A DNA stretch of 64,000 bases. Origin: JANQPA01 sp964628385. GTDB lineage: Bacteria > Bacteroidota > Bacteroidia > Chitinophagales > Saprospiraceae. Position numbers and translations under genes: made by a program. The stretch lies in the NCBI GenBank assembly GCA_964628385.1, contig CAZVOD010000011.1, forward strand, positions 1-64,000, written 5' to 3'. Below the pieces are notes generated by a model. It was not told the origin of the DNA. It worked only from the letters and a program-made list of their open reading frames with translations, and did not search any database. This document shows, one piece after another, positions 25,085 through 35,650 of this stretch (position 1 is its first letter; every line of letters begins with the position of its first letter).

Positions 25085-27925
25085 CTATTCTGCTAGTAAA
25101 GGATCATCACGGATCTCCAGACTTTGACTTTGCCGTTCATCGCCCACTTGCAAGCTGATTTTGTAGCTTCCAGGGCCGGCTGTTTGAATCCCCCAGGAAG
25201 GTTCGATATCAAAATACCAGCCCATTTCTCCAACAATTTCTCTTTTCTCTTTTGGCGAAGAACTATTTTTGAAAGTGCGATAAGCTCTTCTTAAGCGATT
25301 AGAACTATTATCAGCTATTGCATTTTTAAAAAGCTCATCTATTACTTTTTCTTCTTCAGCTGTGTAAGGTTGTGCATCAAATTCTAGGTCCCAATAGTAT
25401 CGATGAACTCCGGGCCTGGCTTCCAGGTGAATTTCGCGGCTATTTTTCCCATCCAAATCACTGATTACTAATTTGACTTCACTCAGGTCTTCATTTCCCA
25501 CATAAAAACTAATCGCGGCTTTATTCCTAAACCGGGCTCTGGCCAGTGAAGAAGTAGGCTCGATAGTTTCAGGGTTATCTCCGGCAAACCAAAAATGCCC
25601 ACGCTGACCTCCACGGCTAACATTTTCCCAAAGTGTGGCCCGACGTTGTTCAAACAAGTGAGCAGGCTTTCTGACTACCTCTGCTGTCATTTGTTGCAAG
25701 GGCGTAATATCATCAAGAATCCATAAGCTACGGCCGTGAGTACCGACGATCAAATCATTGTCGCGGGGATGTATCTTAATATCATAAACCGAGACGGTAG
25801 GAAAATTCGTACTCAATTTACTCCACTCTGCTCCCTGGTTTATGCTATACCAGACTCCCGTTTCCGTCCCAATAAATAGTAATTCAGGATTAATATGATC
25901 TTCTCTGATCACTCGCACCACTTCTCCGTCTGGTATATTACTTTGGAGGTTTTGCCAGGTCTGTCCATAATCCGTTGTTTTAAAAACCCAGGTCTCAAAT
26001 TTATCGCTGCGATGCCCATCAAAACTGACATATGCAGTTCCCTGATCAAAATGAGAAGCCTCTATCCTACTCACCCATATACTATCTGGCACATCGGGGA
26101 TATTGGCACGGATATTTTGCCAGGATGCACCATGATCAGTGGTAACCTGTACATTACCATCATCTGTACCTACCCAAATTACCGACTCTACTATTGGTGA
26201 AATGGAAATGGTAGTTATAGCACAGTGATACTCTGCTCCAGTATTGTCAGATGTTATTCCACCGCTTTTGCCGGTCACGCTCTTTACGGGATGGTTAGTC
26301 GTTAAATCAGGACTAATGGCCCTCCAGGATTGTCCTTTATTGGTAGTTTTAAATAAATAATTAGCCCCCACATAAATCGTCTTATTATCATGCGGCGAAA
26401 GCACCATGGGAGCTTCCCAATTGTACCTAAGATTTAGCTTACCATTTTCCACTACCTCTTGCAGGTTGATGATATTTTTCCGGTTGGGGTTGATGCGATC
26501 AATGCGATGGGTTAATGGATCGTAATGATTGAAACGTCCATTTTCAGAGGAAGTAAACACGGAGCGCCAATTAGTAGGATCAGCAAAGCCAAACATTCCA
26601 TCCCCCCAATGTACCTTCCAGTTGTGATCGTTCAAAATACCCCGTACATCTCTGGCAAAGCTGGCCACAGCGTAAAACCCATTATCCTGCAAACCACCGT
26701 ATACGTAGTAAGGCTCACGCATATCGTACCCTATTCTGTAAAACTGTCCTATGGGGAGGTTGTCCATCAGAAAGAAGTGCTCGCCGTGATCATATGTCAA
26801 AGATATTCCTTTATCTGCCCCCATATAGTATCGGTCTTTATTGTTAGGGTCCAGCCACATAGCGTGGAAGTCCCCGTGAACCTCCTCATCTTCACTACCA
26901 TTGACAAATGTTTTTCCACCATCTTCAGATTTCATAAAGCGAGTAGTAAGTACGTACACACGTTGATCATCCAGAGGGTTGATACGAATCTGACTATAGT
27001 AAAAAGGCCGATTATTGTAGGTATTCACGTATTTCCAGGTGGCACCGCCATCTTCCGAGCGATATACTCCGGAGCCAGGCCTGGATAGGGTATTTGTTTC
27101 TTCTGCTTCAATCAAAGCCATCAGGATATCAGGATTAGACTTGTAAATAGCCAAACCTATCCGGCCAGTAGGGCCTGAAGGCAGACCATTGCCAAGCTTT
27201 TTCCAGCTCTTACCACCATCGGTACTTTTAAAAATGCCCCCCTTATCATTACCGCTATAGAAATGCCAGGGCTTACGACGGCGATGATACATGGCCACAT
27301 ACAGAATATCGGAGTTATTAGGGTCTCTGACCAGGTCTGTACATCCAGTCTTTCCGTCATTAGGGAGGCCATTAGTGATTTTATTCCAGTCCTTTCCTCC
27401 ATCTTCAGTTCTGAATACCCCTCTATCACCGGAATATCCCCACAGGTGGCCCTGCGCACATACACACACCTCATCTTCATCATTGGGGTGCGTCACTACC
27501 CTGGCGATGTGATGAGTAGTTTCCAGTCCCATATGCTCAAAGCTTTCACCACCATCTGTGGACTTATAAATGCCATTACCCCAGGAAAGACTATTTCTAT
27601 TATTTGCTTCGCCGGTTCCCACCCAAAGAGTGGTTGGCTTTTTTTGGAAAATAGCAATATCGCCAATACTGGCTGTTTCGTATTCATCAAAAATGGGCGT
27701 CCAGGAGTTGCCGGCATTTACCGATTTCCATACGCCACCTGAGCCGGTAGCTATGTAGACTTTGGTAAAGTCATCTTCCAGCGCTTCAATATCTACGATA
27801 CGCCCTCCCTGATTGGCAGGACCGATATTACGCCATCGCAAATTGCTTTGCATTTCCTCCAGGGATGCTTGGCCAAAAAGGAATGTGCTCGAGAAGAGCA
27901 GCAGTAAAATTGAGAGTTTTTTCAT
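25085..27925 (-). CDS. Secreted BNR-repeat (sortilin/VPS10-like) beta-propeller protein
   Basis: This 946-residue exported protein has a signal peptide (ILLLFSSTFLFGQA) and many Asp-box repeats. Examples are STDGGESFEHM, TEDGGKDWNKI, STDGGKSWKKL and SEDGGATWKYV, forming one or two beta-propellers across ~25-760. The last ~180 residues are a small beta-rich domain. It belongs to the large VPS10/sortilin-type or glycosyl-hydrolase-like propeller family of Bacteroidota; enzymatic activity is not established. There is no T9SS sorting tail. Lying 158 bp after susD on the same strand, it may be the secreted member of that locus. Confidence 0.88.
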   Translation of the reverse strand: MKKLSILLLLFSSTFLFGQASLEEMQSNLRWRNIGPANQGGRIVDIEALEDDFTKVYIATGSGGVWKSVNAGNSWTPIFDEYETASIGDIAIFQKKPTTLWVGTGEANNRNSLSWGNGIYKSTDGGESFEHMGLETTHHIARVVTHPNDEDEVCVCAQGHLWGYSGDRGVFRTEDGGKDWNKITNGLPNDGKTGCTDLVRDPNNSDILYVAMYHRRRKPWHFYSGNDKGGIFKSTDGGKSWKKLGNGLPSGPTGRIGLAIYKSNPDILMALIEAEETNTLSRPGSGVYRSEDGGATWKYVNTYNNRPFYYSQIRINPLDDQRVYVLTTRFMKSEDGGKTFVNGSEDEEVHGDFHAMWLDPNNKDRYYMGADKGISLTYDHGEHFFLMDNLPIGQFYRIGYDMREPYYVYGGLQDNGFYAVASFARDVRGILNDHNWKVHWGDGMFGFADPTNWRSVFTSSENGRFNHYDPLTHRIDRINPNRKNIINLQEVVENGKLNLRYNWEAPMVLSPHDNKTIYVGANYLFKTTNKGQSWRAISPDLTTNHPVKSVTGKSGGITSDNTGAEYHCAITTISISPIVESVIWVGTDDGNVQVTTDHGASWQNIRANIPDVPDSIWVSRIEASHFDQGTAYVSFDGHRSDKFETWVFKTTDYGQTWQNLQSNIPDGEVVRVIREDHINPELLFIGTETGVWYSINQGAEWSKLSTNFPTVSVYDIKIHPRDNDLIVGTHGRSLWILDDITPLQQMTAEVVRKPAHLFEQRRATLWENVSRGGQRGHFWFAGDNPETIEPTSSLARARFRNKAAISFYVGNEDLSEVKLVISDLDGKNSREIHLEARPGVHRYYWDLEFDAQPYTAEEEKVIDELFKNAIADNSSNRLRRAYRTFKNSSSPKEKREIVGEMGWYFDIEPSWGIQTAGPGSYKISLQVGDERQSQSLEIRDDPLLAE

Positions 27926-28083
27926 AAAAATATATTTTTTGATAGGTAACGGAAGAAAGTTAAAAAGACCAATATTTATAAGAAAGAACTGCTGGTAGTA
28001 TTTTTCAATAGCTCCAGCAGCTCATGTATTATTATCTTTTTCCCTCTTTCCTCCCATTTCTGACCTCCTATCTCCTACCCCAA

Positions 28084-29502
28084 TTACTGATTCACAGGTG
28101 TCTTTACAAAGATTCCAGGATCTTCAGCGGGAGCATTAGAGTTGGTATTTAATTCATCAAAAGAGTAAGGCATTCTCTCCGGATGAGCAGTAGCAGTAGG
28201 CACATTGAACTGGAATGGTACACTGATATCGTCATCGCTGGCGCGAAGGCGACGGGCATCATCAAATGGCATGAACATACCAAAACCTTCTACATAACGC
28301 TCTTCAACAATTTCGCGTAACAGGGCGCGAGTATTATCAATATTATCAGGGTTTTCAATACCCCCCGCCTGGAAGTCCGCCTCTACATAGTCTTCGTAAG
28401 TGAATGGCTCATCGATAAAGTTGGAATTCAAGCGGCCGCCAGCTCTCAGATAAGCTCTGTGCTCATTTAAATGCTGTAAGCCAGTAGCAAAACCCTGAGT
28501 TCTGGCTCCAGCCTCTGCCAAAATCAAGGTATTTTCACCGAAAGATACTAAAGGTTGTGGCTCAAATTGCTGGATTATACCATCGTTTAATTGCCCGCCT
28601 CTCTCATTAATAGTGTAATATTCAAAGCGTGCAGTTTCGTCTGTTTTGGCATTGCCGCGATATACATCAGATTCAGAATCCAGTAGTTGCATAAGATAAC
28701 TGTTGCCAGTACCGATATCTCCCGTTCTCGAACCTTCAAGTATGGTCCAGAAGAGATTTTTATCTCCATCGGAGCGGTTTTCATCACCACGAGGAATGTA
28801 TGCCAGGGTTCCATCATCAGAAGAAATCCCATTTTGAGCTGCCGAGTAGGCGGCGGTGTATTCTTTGGTATGCATGTAATAGCGAGCCTTTAAAGTATAT
28901 GCCGCTTCCAGCCACTTTGTAGCATCTCCGTTGAAGTGGATGTCTTCAGAAAGCGGTCTTGAGCCAGCAGCGCTTAGGTCTGCAATGGCATCATCCAGCA
29001 ATGTTTGTAAGCTGTTAAATACCTCAATCTGATTATCAAAGGCCGGGTTAGAAATATCTGCATTGAAAGCCTCAGAATAAGGAACATCCCCAAAAAGAGA
29101 AGCCGATGTTCCTATAGCGTGCGCTTCTACCGTTTTGGCTATACCAGTAAGTAAAGCATCTTCCGGAGACTTTTCCACTACCTGACGAACGTTAGGTAAA
29201 GTACCTACATACAAACGGCTCCAGGTGGTTACAGACTCCGCACTGGAAAGTGAATACCCGTATATATTAGAGTACAACGATGTGAAGCCAATCAGTTGCC
29301 CACTGTACATCCCGGCAATACGATTCAGGTGACCACCCTGAGCAACAGAGTTAGCTAGCATAGCACCTGTCAGAAAGAGTTGACCGTCAATATCATCAAC
29401 AGTAATTTCATTGGGGTTATCATTGATCCCCTCTACGATATCCTCACAGGATACCGCCAGAATGCAAATAGATAGAAATAAGAATTTTATATAATTTCGC
29501 AT
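28084..29502 (-). CDS. SusD/RagB-family nutrient-binding lipoprotein
   Basis: This 472-residue lipoprotein (signal peptide with lipobox LAVSC, Cys19) forms the surface lid of a SusC channel. The N-terminal DNPNEITVDDIDGQLFLTGA and the helical repeats, with WLEAAYTLKARYYMHTKEY near residue 195, fit the shorter SusD-like class. The C-terminal VEERYVEGFGMFMPFDDARR is also typical. The ligand could be a peptide or glycan. It starts 21 bp after the susC stop and is surely cotranscribed with it. Near neighbours include peptidase-like genes rather than glycosidases, which favours peptides. Confidence 0.93.
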   Translation of the reverse strand: MRNYIKFLFLSICILAVSCEDIVEGINDNPNEITVDDIDGQLFLTGAMLANSVAQGGHLNRIAGMYSGQLIGFTSLYSNIYGYSLSSAESVTTWSRLYVGTLPNVRQVVEKSPEDALLTGIAKTVEAHAIGTSASLFGDVPYSEAFNADISNPAFDNQIEVFNSLQTLLDDAIADLSAAGSRPLSEDIHFNGDATKWLEAAYTLKARYYMHTKEYTAAYSAAQNGISSDDGTLAYIPRGDENRSDGDKNLFWTILEGSRTGDIGTGNSYLMQLLDSESDVYRGNAKTDETARFEYYTINERGGQLNDGIIQQFEPQPLVSFGENTLILAEAGARTQGFATGLQHLNEHRAYLRAGGRLNSNFIDEPFTYEDYVEADFQAGGIENPDNIDNTRALLREIVEERYVEGFGMFMPFDDARRLRASDDDISVPFQFNVPTATAHPERMPYSFDELNTNSNAPAEDPGIFVKTPVNQ

Positions 29503-29523
29503 AATGATTTTATCCTTTTAAAA

Positions 29524-32500
29524 TTAATAATTAACACTGATAGCAAAGACAAATGAACGAGTGGTAGGATTGGTAAAGTAATCCAATCCAAGGCCGTTAG
29601 ATACACCACTTTGGTTCACCTCAGGATCAATACCATTAATTTCATTGATCAGGAACAAGTTACGTCCAGTAGCAGATATTTTTATTGAACCTAGCTTTGT
29701 CTTGTCTTTTAACCACTGTGAATTCCATGTATAAGCCAAAGTAAGCTCGCGCAATCTCGTAAATGTAGCATCCCTCAAAGAGAAGTTGTAAGCCTGGTTA
29801 TCACCAAAGCCACCACCAATACCGGTACGATACCATGATTCATCCAGTAAAACCGGGCCACCACCAAAATCTTCAATATTACCCCTTACACGAGTGCCGG
29901 CAGGGATAACTTCGCCATCATAGTTAACAAGGTCCTGTGGAGTTGACTCTATCAGGTTGGCAGTTTCTGTTGTCGTACCAAAACGACGCAGTACCCACAG
30001 CGTTCTGGGTGAGAAAACACCGCCCTGAGAATGTTCCAATAAAGCATCAAGAGAGAAATTCTTCCAACGCATTCTGAACCCGATACCTCCTCTCCAATCC
30101 GGGTTAGGATCTCCCAATGGAATAGGGCTTGGAGTAATGATAGGGAAACCATCCTCGTTTAGGATAAAATCACCATTCTCATCAGTCAAAGAACCAGTAC
30201 CAAACAAGGTACCCAGAGGCTCGCCTTCTACTGCTCTTGAACTTACAGAACCGCCATCAAGCACTACAGATTCCGTACCTCTAAGGCTAGTTACTTTATT
30301 CTCATTGGCATTGAAGTTAGCAAAGAAGCCCAGGCCAAAATCCTGTGTATTGATCGCTGACCAGTCAATTTCTGCTTCTACCCCGACATTTTCCATTTCT
30401 GCAGCGTTAGCATAACGAGAATCAAAACCCGAAGAAGGTGTCAAATCGATATTCAGTAAAATATCCTCGATTTTATTCTGGTAGTAAGTAGCCGAGAAGG
30501 ACAGCTTTTCGCGGAATAAACGCAAGTCAAAACCTACTTCAAACTCTGTTTTGATCTCAGGCCTAAGATTAGGGTTACCCTGATCATCATCTATCCTAAA
30601 ACCACCACCAAATAAACCCACACTGATAGGGTCACTATAAGTACTGTAAGAGAAACCGCCTTCAGCTACTGTTTGGAACCGGTGAGGTAGAGGCTGAACA
30701 CCTACTTGACCATAAGAGGCCCTCAACTTACCAAAAGAAAGAAAATCAGTAGGGGCTATAAAGGTTTTAGTAAATTGCCAGGCTACATCAGCTGCCGGAT
30801 AGAAGAAAGTTCCATCAACCGTAGAAGCAGCCTCTAACCCTCCCGAGAATGTTACAAACAATTCATCCAAAACATCAAAAGCAAAGACACTGTACCCACG
30901 ATTAGAGCGAATGAAGCGCTCGGTATTATCTACCGAAGAAGCTTCCGCTGCCGTATTCAAATCAGTAGTTGGTTTTCTGGAATTAACAAGAAAACCGGTT
31001 ATCTGAGTGGAATTGATCCGTCTTTCACGATCGTTGATATTCCAGCCTATAGTAGCATTCAGCCCAATGGCATCAGAGAGCCTGAAGTTGGCTCTGGCAA
31101 TACCATCAAAGTTGATTTCTTGCTCATTAATAACGTCTTCGGCATAAATACCTACGTTACGATCACCCCCCGAACCAATGGGGAAGAAATAATCCCGCTT
31201 ATCTTCGTAAGAATCGACACCTCCTCTCAAAGTAATCTGTAACCAGGACGTCGGAATGATATTACCCTCCACACTCATGGTAAAGCGACTGACGTCGGTA
31301 AGCGATAGCTGCTCATTAACCGTCCATCCCGGACTGTTATATATCGGGTTTTGAGCACTCCCCAAATAACGGCGGTAAGCACGGTGCCGAAGTGGAAATC
31401 GAGCCCCCGTTTCATCAATATAGGTACCAATATAATCACGGTTATCAAAATCAGGTGGCGTACGTAACAACCCCAAGAGTAATCCGGCAGTATTAGAATT
31501 TTGCTGAGTTCGGTTGGCCGAACTGCGGGTGTAACCAGCTTTTGAACTGATAGTCAGCCAGTCCGTCAAGAAAAACTTATTATTCAACCTTAAGTTCGTT
31601 CTATCATAAAAAGACTCCCGGATGATCCCATCCTGATCCAAACGTCCCAAACTAAAAAAGTAGGTGGCCTTATCGTTACCCCCACTTACTGTTAGGTCAT
31701 TTTGTAAAAAACCGCCCGTACGAAAACCTGAATCAAAATTCTCGTCTACAAAAGTTTCTCTAGAATTTTTTTCTTCAATTGGGTAGTAAATTGTTCCATC
31801 CGCTGCTTCAAAAAATTCACCGGAGCGGTCAAATACATCTTCGCCTCCTGAGCGGTCTGGAATATAATCACCCCATGATTCGACTTGCGTAGGAGAGTAT
31901 ACGCCGTTACGTCCCTGTCCCCATGTATCCTGCATGGAAATGCGCTCTGATACCTGATCTATAGAAAGAGAAGACCTGAAAGTAATCTTGGGCTTACCGG
32001 ATGCACCACTTTTCGTAGTGATGACCAATACACCATTGGCAGCACGTGATCCCCAAAGAGCAGCCGCAGAAGCTCCTTTCAAAATCTGTACCGACTCTAT
32101 GTCGGCAGGGTTAATATCATTCAGACGGGATTGCTGAGAAGTACCGCCAGTCCGGCCACCAGTAACGCTATTACCACCACCGTAAATAGTAGAGTTACTA
32201 ATCGGAATACCATCCAGGATAATTAGTGGATTACTTGATCCTGTAATGGTATTGGCTCCTCGAATACGAATAGTAGCCCCTGCACCAGGATCACCATTGG
32301 AGCGATTAATTTGTACCCCCGCTGCACGTCCTCCCAGTGAGTTGAGCAGCGTATTTTCACCATTCCTGGTGATATCAGTAGCTCTAACAGTAGATGAAGT
32401 GGACCCGGTTTCATCTTTTTTCTGTTCAAAACCAAGCGCACTTACTACTACCTCGTTCAGAATGGCCACATCCTCCTGTAAAGTTAAATTGATCGTATTA

Positions 32501-32757
32501 CGATCTCCGACAATTTCCTTTTTCTGTCTGTAGCCCGTGTAACTAATCACTAAAACGGCATCATCGCCTGGTACATTTAATGAAAAGTTACCATCGAAAT
32601 CAGTGGTAGTACCCGTGGTAGCACCTTCTATGGCAATGCTGGCCCCAATTAAGGGCTCGCCATTACTGTCCGTGATGGTACCTGTGATTGTTCGCTGTGC
32701 CATGGCAGAAAAACCCAGCGCCAGAAAACACCCTAACAAGAATAATTTAAGCTTCAT
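29524..32757 (-). CDS. SusC/RagA-family TonB-linked outer-membrane transporter
   Basis: This 1077-residue transporter has a signal peptide, an N-terminal carboxypeptidase-like domain (GTITDSNGEPLIGASIAIEG) and a TonB-box-like stretch (LNEVVVSALGFEQKK). The plug carries LLNSLGGRAAGVQI, IRGANTITGSSNPLIILDGI and ASAAALWGSRAANGVLVITT, followed by a 22-strand barrel. It imports oligomers bound by the SusD partner using TonB energy. It is first in the susC-susD-BNR set. A short hairpin at 32791-32813 lies in its 5' region. No sigma/anti-sigma pair is adjacent, so control is not obvious. Confidence 0.95.
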   Translation of the reverse strand: MKLKLFLLGCFLALGFSAMAQRTITGTITDSNGEPLIGASIAIEGATTGTTTDFDGNFSLNVPGDDAVLVISYTGYRQKKEIVGDRNTINLTLQEDVAILNEVVVSALGFEQKKDETGSTSSTVRATDITRNGENTLLNSLGGRAAGVQINRSNGDPGAGATIRIRGANTITGSSNPLIILDGIPISNSTIYGGGNSVTGGRTGGTSQQSRLNDINPADIESVQILKGASAAALWGSRAANGVLVITTKSGASGKPKITFRSSLSIDQVSERISMQDTWGQGRNGVYSPTQVESWGDYIPDRSGGEDVFDRSGEFFEAADGTIYYPIEEKNSRETFVDENFDSGFRTGGFLQNDLTVSGGNDKATYFFSLGRLDQDGIIRESFYDRTNLRLNNKFFLTDWLTISSKAGYTRSSANRTQQNSNTAGLLLGLLRTPPDFDNRDYIGTYIDETGARFPLRHRAYRRYLGSAQNPIYNSPGWTVNEQLSLTDVSRFTMSVEGNIIPTSWLQITLRGGVDSYEDKRDYFFPIGSGGDRNVGIYAEDVINEQEINFDGIARANFRLSDAIGLNATIGWNINDRERRINSTQITGFLVNSRKPTTDLNTAAEASSVDNTERFIRSNRGYSVFAFDVLDELFVTFSGGLEAASTVDGTFFYPAADVAWQFTKTFIAPTDFLSFGKLRASYGQVGVQPLPHRFQTVAEGGFSYSTYSDPISVGLFGGGFRIDDDQGNPNLRPEIKTEFEVGFDLRLFREKLSFSATYYQNKIEDILLNIDLTPSSGFDSRYANAAEMENVGVEAEIDWSAINTQDFGLGFFANFNANENKVTSLRGTESVVLDGGSVSSRAVEGEPLGTLFGTGSLTDENGDFILNEDGFPIITPSPIPLGDPNPDWRGGIGFRMRWKNFSLDALLEHSQGGVFSPRTLWVLRRFGTTTETANLIESTPQDLVNYDGEVIPAGTRVRGNIEDFGGGPVLLDESWYRTGIGGGFGDNQAYNFSLRDATFTRLRELTLAYTWNSQWLKDKTKLGSIKISATGRNLFLINEINGIDPEVNQSGVSNGLGLDYFTNPTTRSFVFAISVNY

Positions 32758-33121
32758 AAACCAAAATTTTATAGAATACGAATAATAGCAACCATGCTGA
32801 GTGACGGCATGGTCAAACAGATATATGAGTAAGTATTGAACTCCGCCTACAATGTGTTATATATAAAACTCATCTACAGAGAATTGAAAGGACTTAAAAT
32901 TCATCTTCTTTCACTTCCCTTTAAAACGAGCTTGCTTTAGAGAGCTCCAAGGATATGTTCAGGAATAGGAATCAACCCATAAAAGGGCTGTCACTTGGTT
33001 CTACAATACAATTTAATAAAATTTTAAGAAATCAAACAAATTGCACATTTCATTTTTCGCCCATTTTTTTCTTATTCTATACTTTCGAGAAAGTAGCATG
33101 TATCAAAAGATTATTCCATTG
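32758..33121. other. Spacer upstream of susC, with a small hairpin
   Basis: ACCATGC (32791-32797) and GCATGGT (32807-32813) form an inverted repeat 34 bp upstream of the susC start. It could be an operator or a 5' UTR hairpin. The remaining AT-rich sequence has no gene and separates susC from the end of the transporter gene. Confidence 0.35.
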
Positions 33122-34597
33122 TCACTTAGCTACCCATTCTTTTGGAAAAATACCCGGCTCAAAATCCCATAGGAAAGGCAGGAAAAAAAATGTTATCAGC
33201 GTTAGTAAAACAATGGAAATTAAGTTCATCCAAATACCGGTTTTTACCATATCAGGTATTTTCAAATAACCGGAACCAAAAACCACTGCATTGGGAGGAG
33301 TGGCTACCGGCAACATAAATGCACAGGATGCAGCAACAGTAGCTCCTATCATCAGTAAATAGGGATGTACATCAATGGCCAGTGCCATGGGGGCCAATAT
33401 AGGTAGCATCATTGCCGTGGTAGCCAAATTCGAGGTAATCTCTGTTAGAAAATTAATGGAAGCTACCAGGATCAATAAAAGAACAATAAGTGATACCCCA
33501 TTCAACAAAGTCATTTGACTGCCAATCCACTCGGCCAGGCCGGAGTCTTTAAATCCGGCAGCTAGCGCCAACCCCCCGCCGAAGAGCAATAAAATACCCC
33601 ATGGTATTTTCACGGCCTCTTTCCAATTGATAATCTTCCTATTCTTATCTTTTGAAGCCGGAATAATAAATAAAGCCATAGCAGCAATGATGGCAATTAT
33701 TGTATCATCGATAGCGGGAATTAATTTGGCCAAAATAAACGAACGGCTAATCCATGCTACTGCGGTAGCTACAAACACTGTTAGCACCATTTTTTCTTCA
33801 TAACTAATAAGACCAATCGCTTCCAACTGTCGATCTATCTCCTCCCGGCCACCAGGGAAGGTTTTTTGGGTAAACGAAAACGCATAGTTCGTCAAATAGT
33901 ACCAGCAAATAAACAACAACAAAATAGAAATCGGTAGCCCAAAAAAGATCCACCTGGCAAATGTAATTTCTATTCCGTACAACTCTTGTACAATACCCGC
34001 CAACACGAGATTAGGAGGCGTACCAATCAAAGTTGCCACTCCACCAATAGAAGCACTGTAAGCAATTGCCAGCATTAAAGCTTTTCCAAAAATATTAGTC
34101 TCATTCTCTTTTGTACTCGGGTTATCTTTCAGCTGAGCCACAATGGCCATTCCTATCGGCAACATCATAACAGAAGTAGCTGTATTTGATATCCACATGG
34201 ATAAGCCTGCGGTGGCTACCATAAATCCCAAAATAATACTCTTGATATTTGTACCTATCAGTTTGATAACATTTAAAGCTATACGCCGGTGTAAATTCCA
34301 GCGCTCTATTGCAACAGCCAACATAAAACCACCAATATACAAGAAAATATATCGGTGCCCGAAAGAACCCGTTGTAGTCTCAAGGTCTAATGCTCCGGTT
34401 AGCGGAAATAAGATTATTGGTAAAAGAGAAGTAGCAGCAATAGGAATGGCTTCTGTGATCCACCAAATAGCAATCCACAAAGTAGAAGCCAAAACGGCTA
34501 CACCCTGTTTGCTTAGTCCGGTAGGTTTAAAAAAAATCAACACTAAAATGAACAATATAGGTCCCAGTATCAGTCCGATATTCTTAGACTTTAGCAT
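33122..34597 (-). CDS. DASS/SLC13-family sodium-coupled anion symporter
   Basis: This 491-residue inner-membrane protein has about 12 hydrophobic segments. Family motifs include LWIAIWWITEAIPIAATSLL, SNTATSVMMLPIGMA with the first SNT Na+ site, and a second, degenerate TSNLATTAMMLPI near residue 390. MLPVATPPNAVVFGSG follows near the C-terminus. Members import dicarboxylates, citrate, sulfate or phosphate with Na+. The presence of both sites argues for a working carrier; the substrate is not readable. It lies 52 bp before the SGNH gene end on the same strand. Confidence 0.92.
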   Translation of the reverse strand: MLKSKNIGLILGPILFILVLIFFKPTGLSKQGVAVLASTLWIAIWWITEAIPIAATSLLPIILFPLTGALDLETTTGSFGHRYIFLYIGGFMLAVAIERWNLHRRIALNVIKLIGTNIKSIILGFMVATAGLSMWISNTATSVMMLPIGMAIVAQLKDNPSTKENETNIFGKALMLAIAYSASIGGVATLIGTPPNLVLAGIVQELYGIEITFARWIFFGLPISILLLFICWYYLTNYAFSFTQKTFPGGREEIDRQLEAIGLISYEEKMVLTVFVATAVAWISRSFILAKLIPAIDDTIIAIIAAMALFIIPASKDKNRKIINWKEAVKIPWGILLLFGGGLALAAGFKDSGLAEWIGSQMTLLNGVSLIVLLLILVASINFLTEITSNLATTAMMLPILAPMALAIDVHPYLLMIGATVAASCAFMLPVATPPNAVVFGSGYLKIPDMVKTGIWMNLISIVLLTLITFFFLPFLWDFEPGIFPKEWVAK

Positions 34598-34648
34598 GCA
34601 GTTTTTTTTGGTAGGTTAGGTATGTAAATAGCGACTTCCGTCTTTAGA

Positions 34649-35407
34649 TTATTTGCTCCAATTGTTAATAATGTCCTCAGCTACCTTTTGGCAGAACAAG
34701 GCATCATTAGGGGATTGTATGTTGAGGTATAATTTTTCACCATTTCCATCCGTCATGAGCAAGCGGGCTGGTAGCCCCACTGGCGATTTTCCGGTGATCA
34801 TACCAAAAAATACACAGGCTGTCAGGTAGGTTCCCATTGGCGAGGGATGGCTTCCATCAAAATGGTACAATGGCAAATCCGGCCTCAAGTTCAAAGCCTT
34901 TTGCCAGGCTAAACCAACAGGTACGATCTTGGCGCCGAGTACATTACCCAGCTCCAGGTATTTTCGGGCGATTGTCTCCTGCATGTAGGGATCCCATTCT
35001 CGGGACCAAGTCATGTAAAGATACACTTCAGCGCCGGCTTCACGGGCCATCTGGGCTAGCTGCCGGCCAAATATGAACATACTATCAGGACGTTCTAGTG
35101 TACTCATGCTGTGATTCTGTAAAATCACAATATCAAATTCCTGTTCGTTAAGTACTTCTACGGTTTTTAGCGCTTTCTCCCCTCTAAGGTGCTGCCCCCA
35201 GTTAGTACCTCCGGCAGTAGACTGGCTCGTTTTTAATAGTATACCCTCACTTTCAGCCATCACAGCTACAGATTGTGGTAAGTTCCAGAAATAAGTATAA
35301 CTATTACCCACAAAAAGCACCCGCCGAGAAGTCTTATTTTGTGTAAAGGCAGCTACACTAAGTATCAAACTTATAAATAACAGCAGTATTTTCTTTGGTA
35401 CGTCCAT
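34649..35407 (-). CDS. Exported SGNH/GDSL-type hydrolase
   Basis: This 252-residue protein has a signal peptide (ILLLFISLILSVAAFTQ). The SGNH fold shows the nucleophile block VLFVGNSYTYFW, an Asn block (VILQNHSMS) and the catalytic YHFDGSHPSPMG (Asp and His). Such enzymes deacylate esters of sugars, lipids or peptides in the periplasm or outside the cell. The substrate is unknown. It precedes the DASS transporter by 51 bp on the same strand, suggesting that a released acid could be imported, which is inference. Confidence 0.82.
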   Translation of the reverse strand: MDVPKKILLLFISLILSVAAFTQNKTSRRVLFVGNSYTYFWNLPQSVAVMAESEGILLKTSQSTAGGTNWGQHLRGEKALKTVEVLNEQEFDIVILQNHSMSTLERPDSMFIFGRQLAQMAREAGAEVYLYMTWSREWDPYMQETIARKYLELGNVLGAKIVPVGLAWQKALNLRPDLPLYHFDGSHPSPMGTYLTACVFFGMITGKSPVGLPARLLMTDGNGEKLYLNIQSPNDALFCQKVAEDIINNWSK

Positions 35408-35650
35408 TGGTAATGCGTATGTTTAAATTTAAAATGTAGGAGAACTCGAATTAAATTGGTGTGGTAAATGTAGAAGGATGAAAACGATATTCATAATATA
35501 ATATTCCAATTATTTAATTTTTTACAAAATTTTATACCTTTTACACTGATTGTAGCTACTCGACTATCAAAAAGATGAAATCAAAGAAAAAATTATATAG
35601 GACTTAAAGGGATTGAATGAGCAAAAAGAAACTCATCCAACCCCTACCAA

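Noticed and set aside
26525..27088. 187-codon open frame opposite the BNR gene
   Set aside because: It is antisense to a gene with clear Asp-box repeats and signal peptide, and its translation has no recognisable domain.
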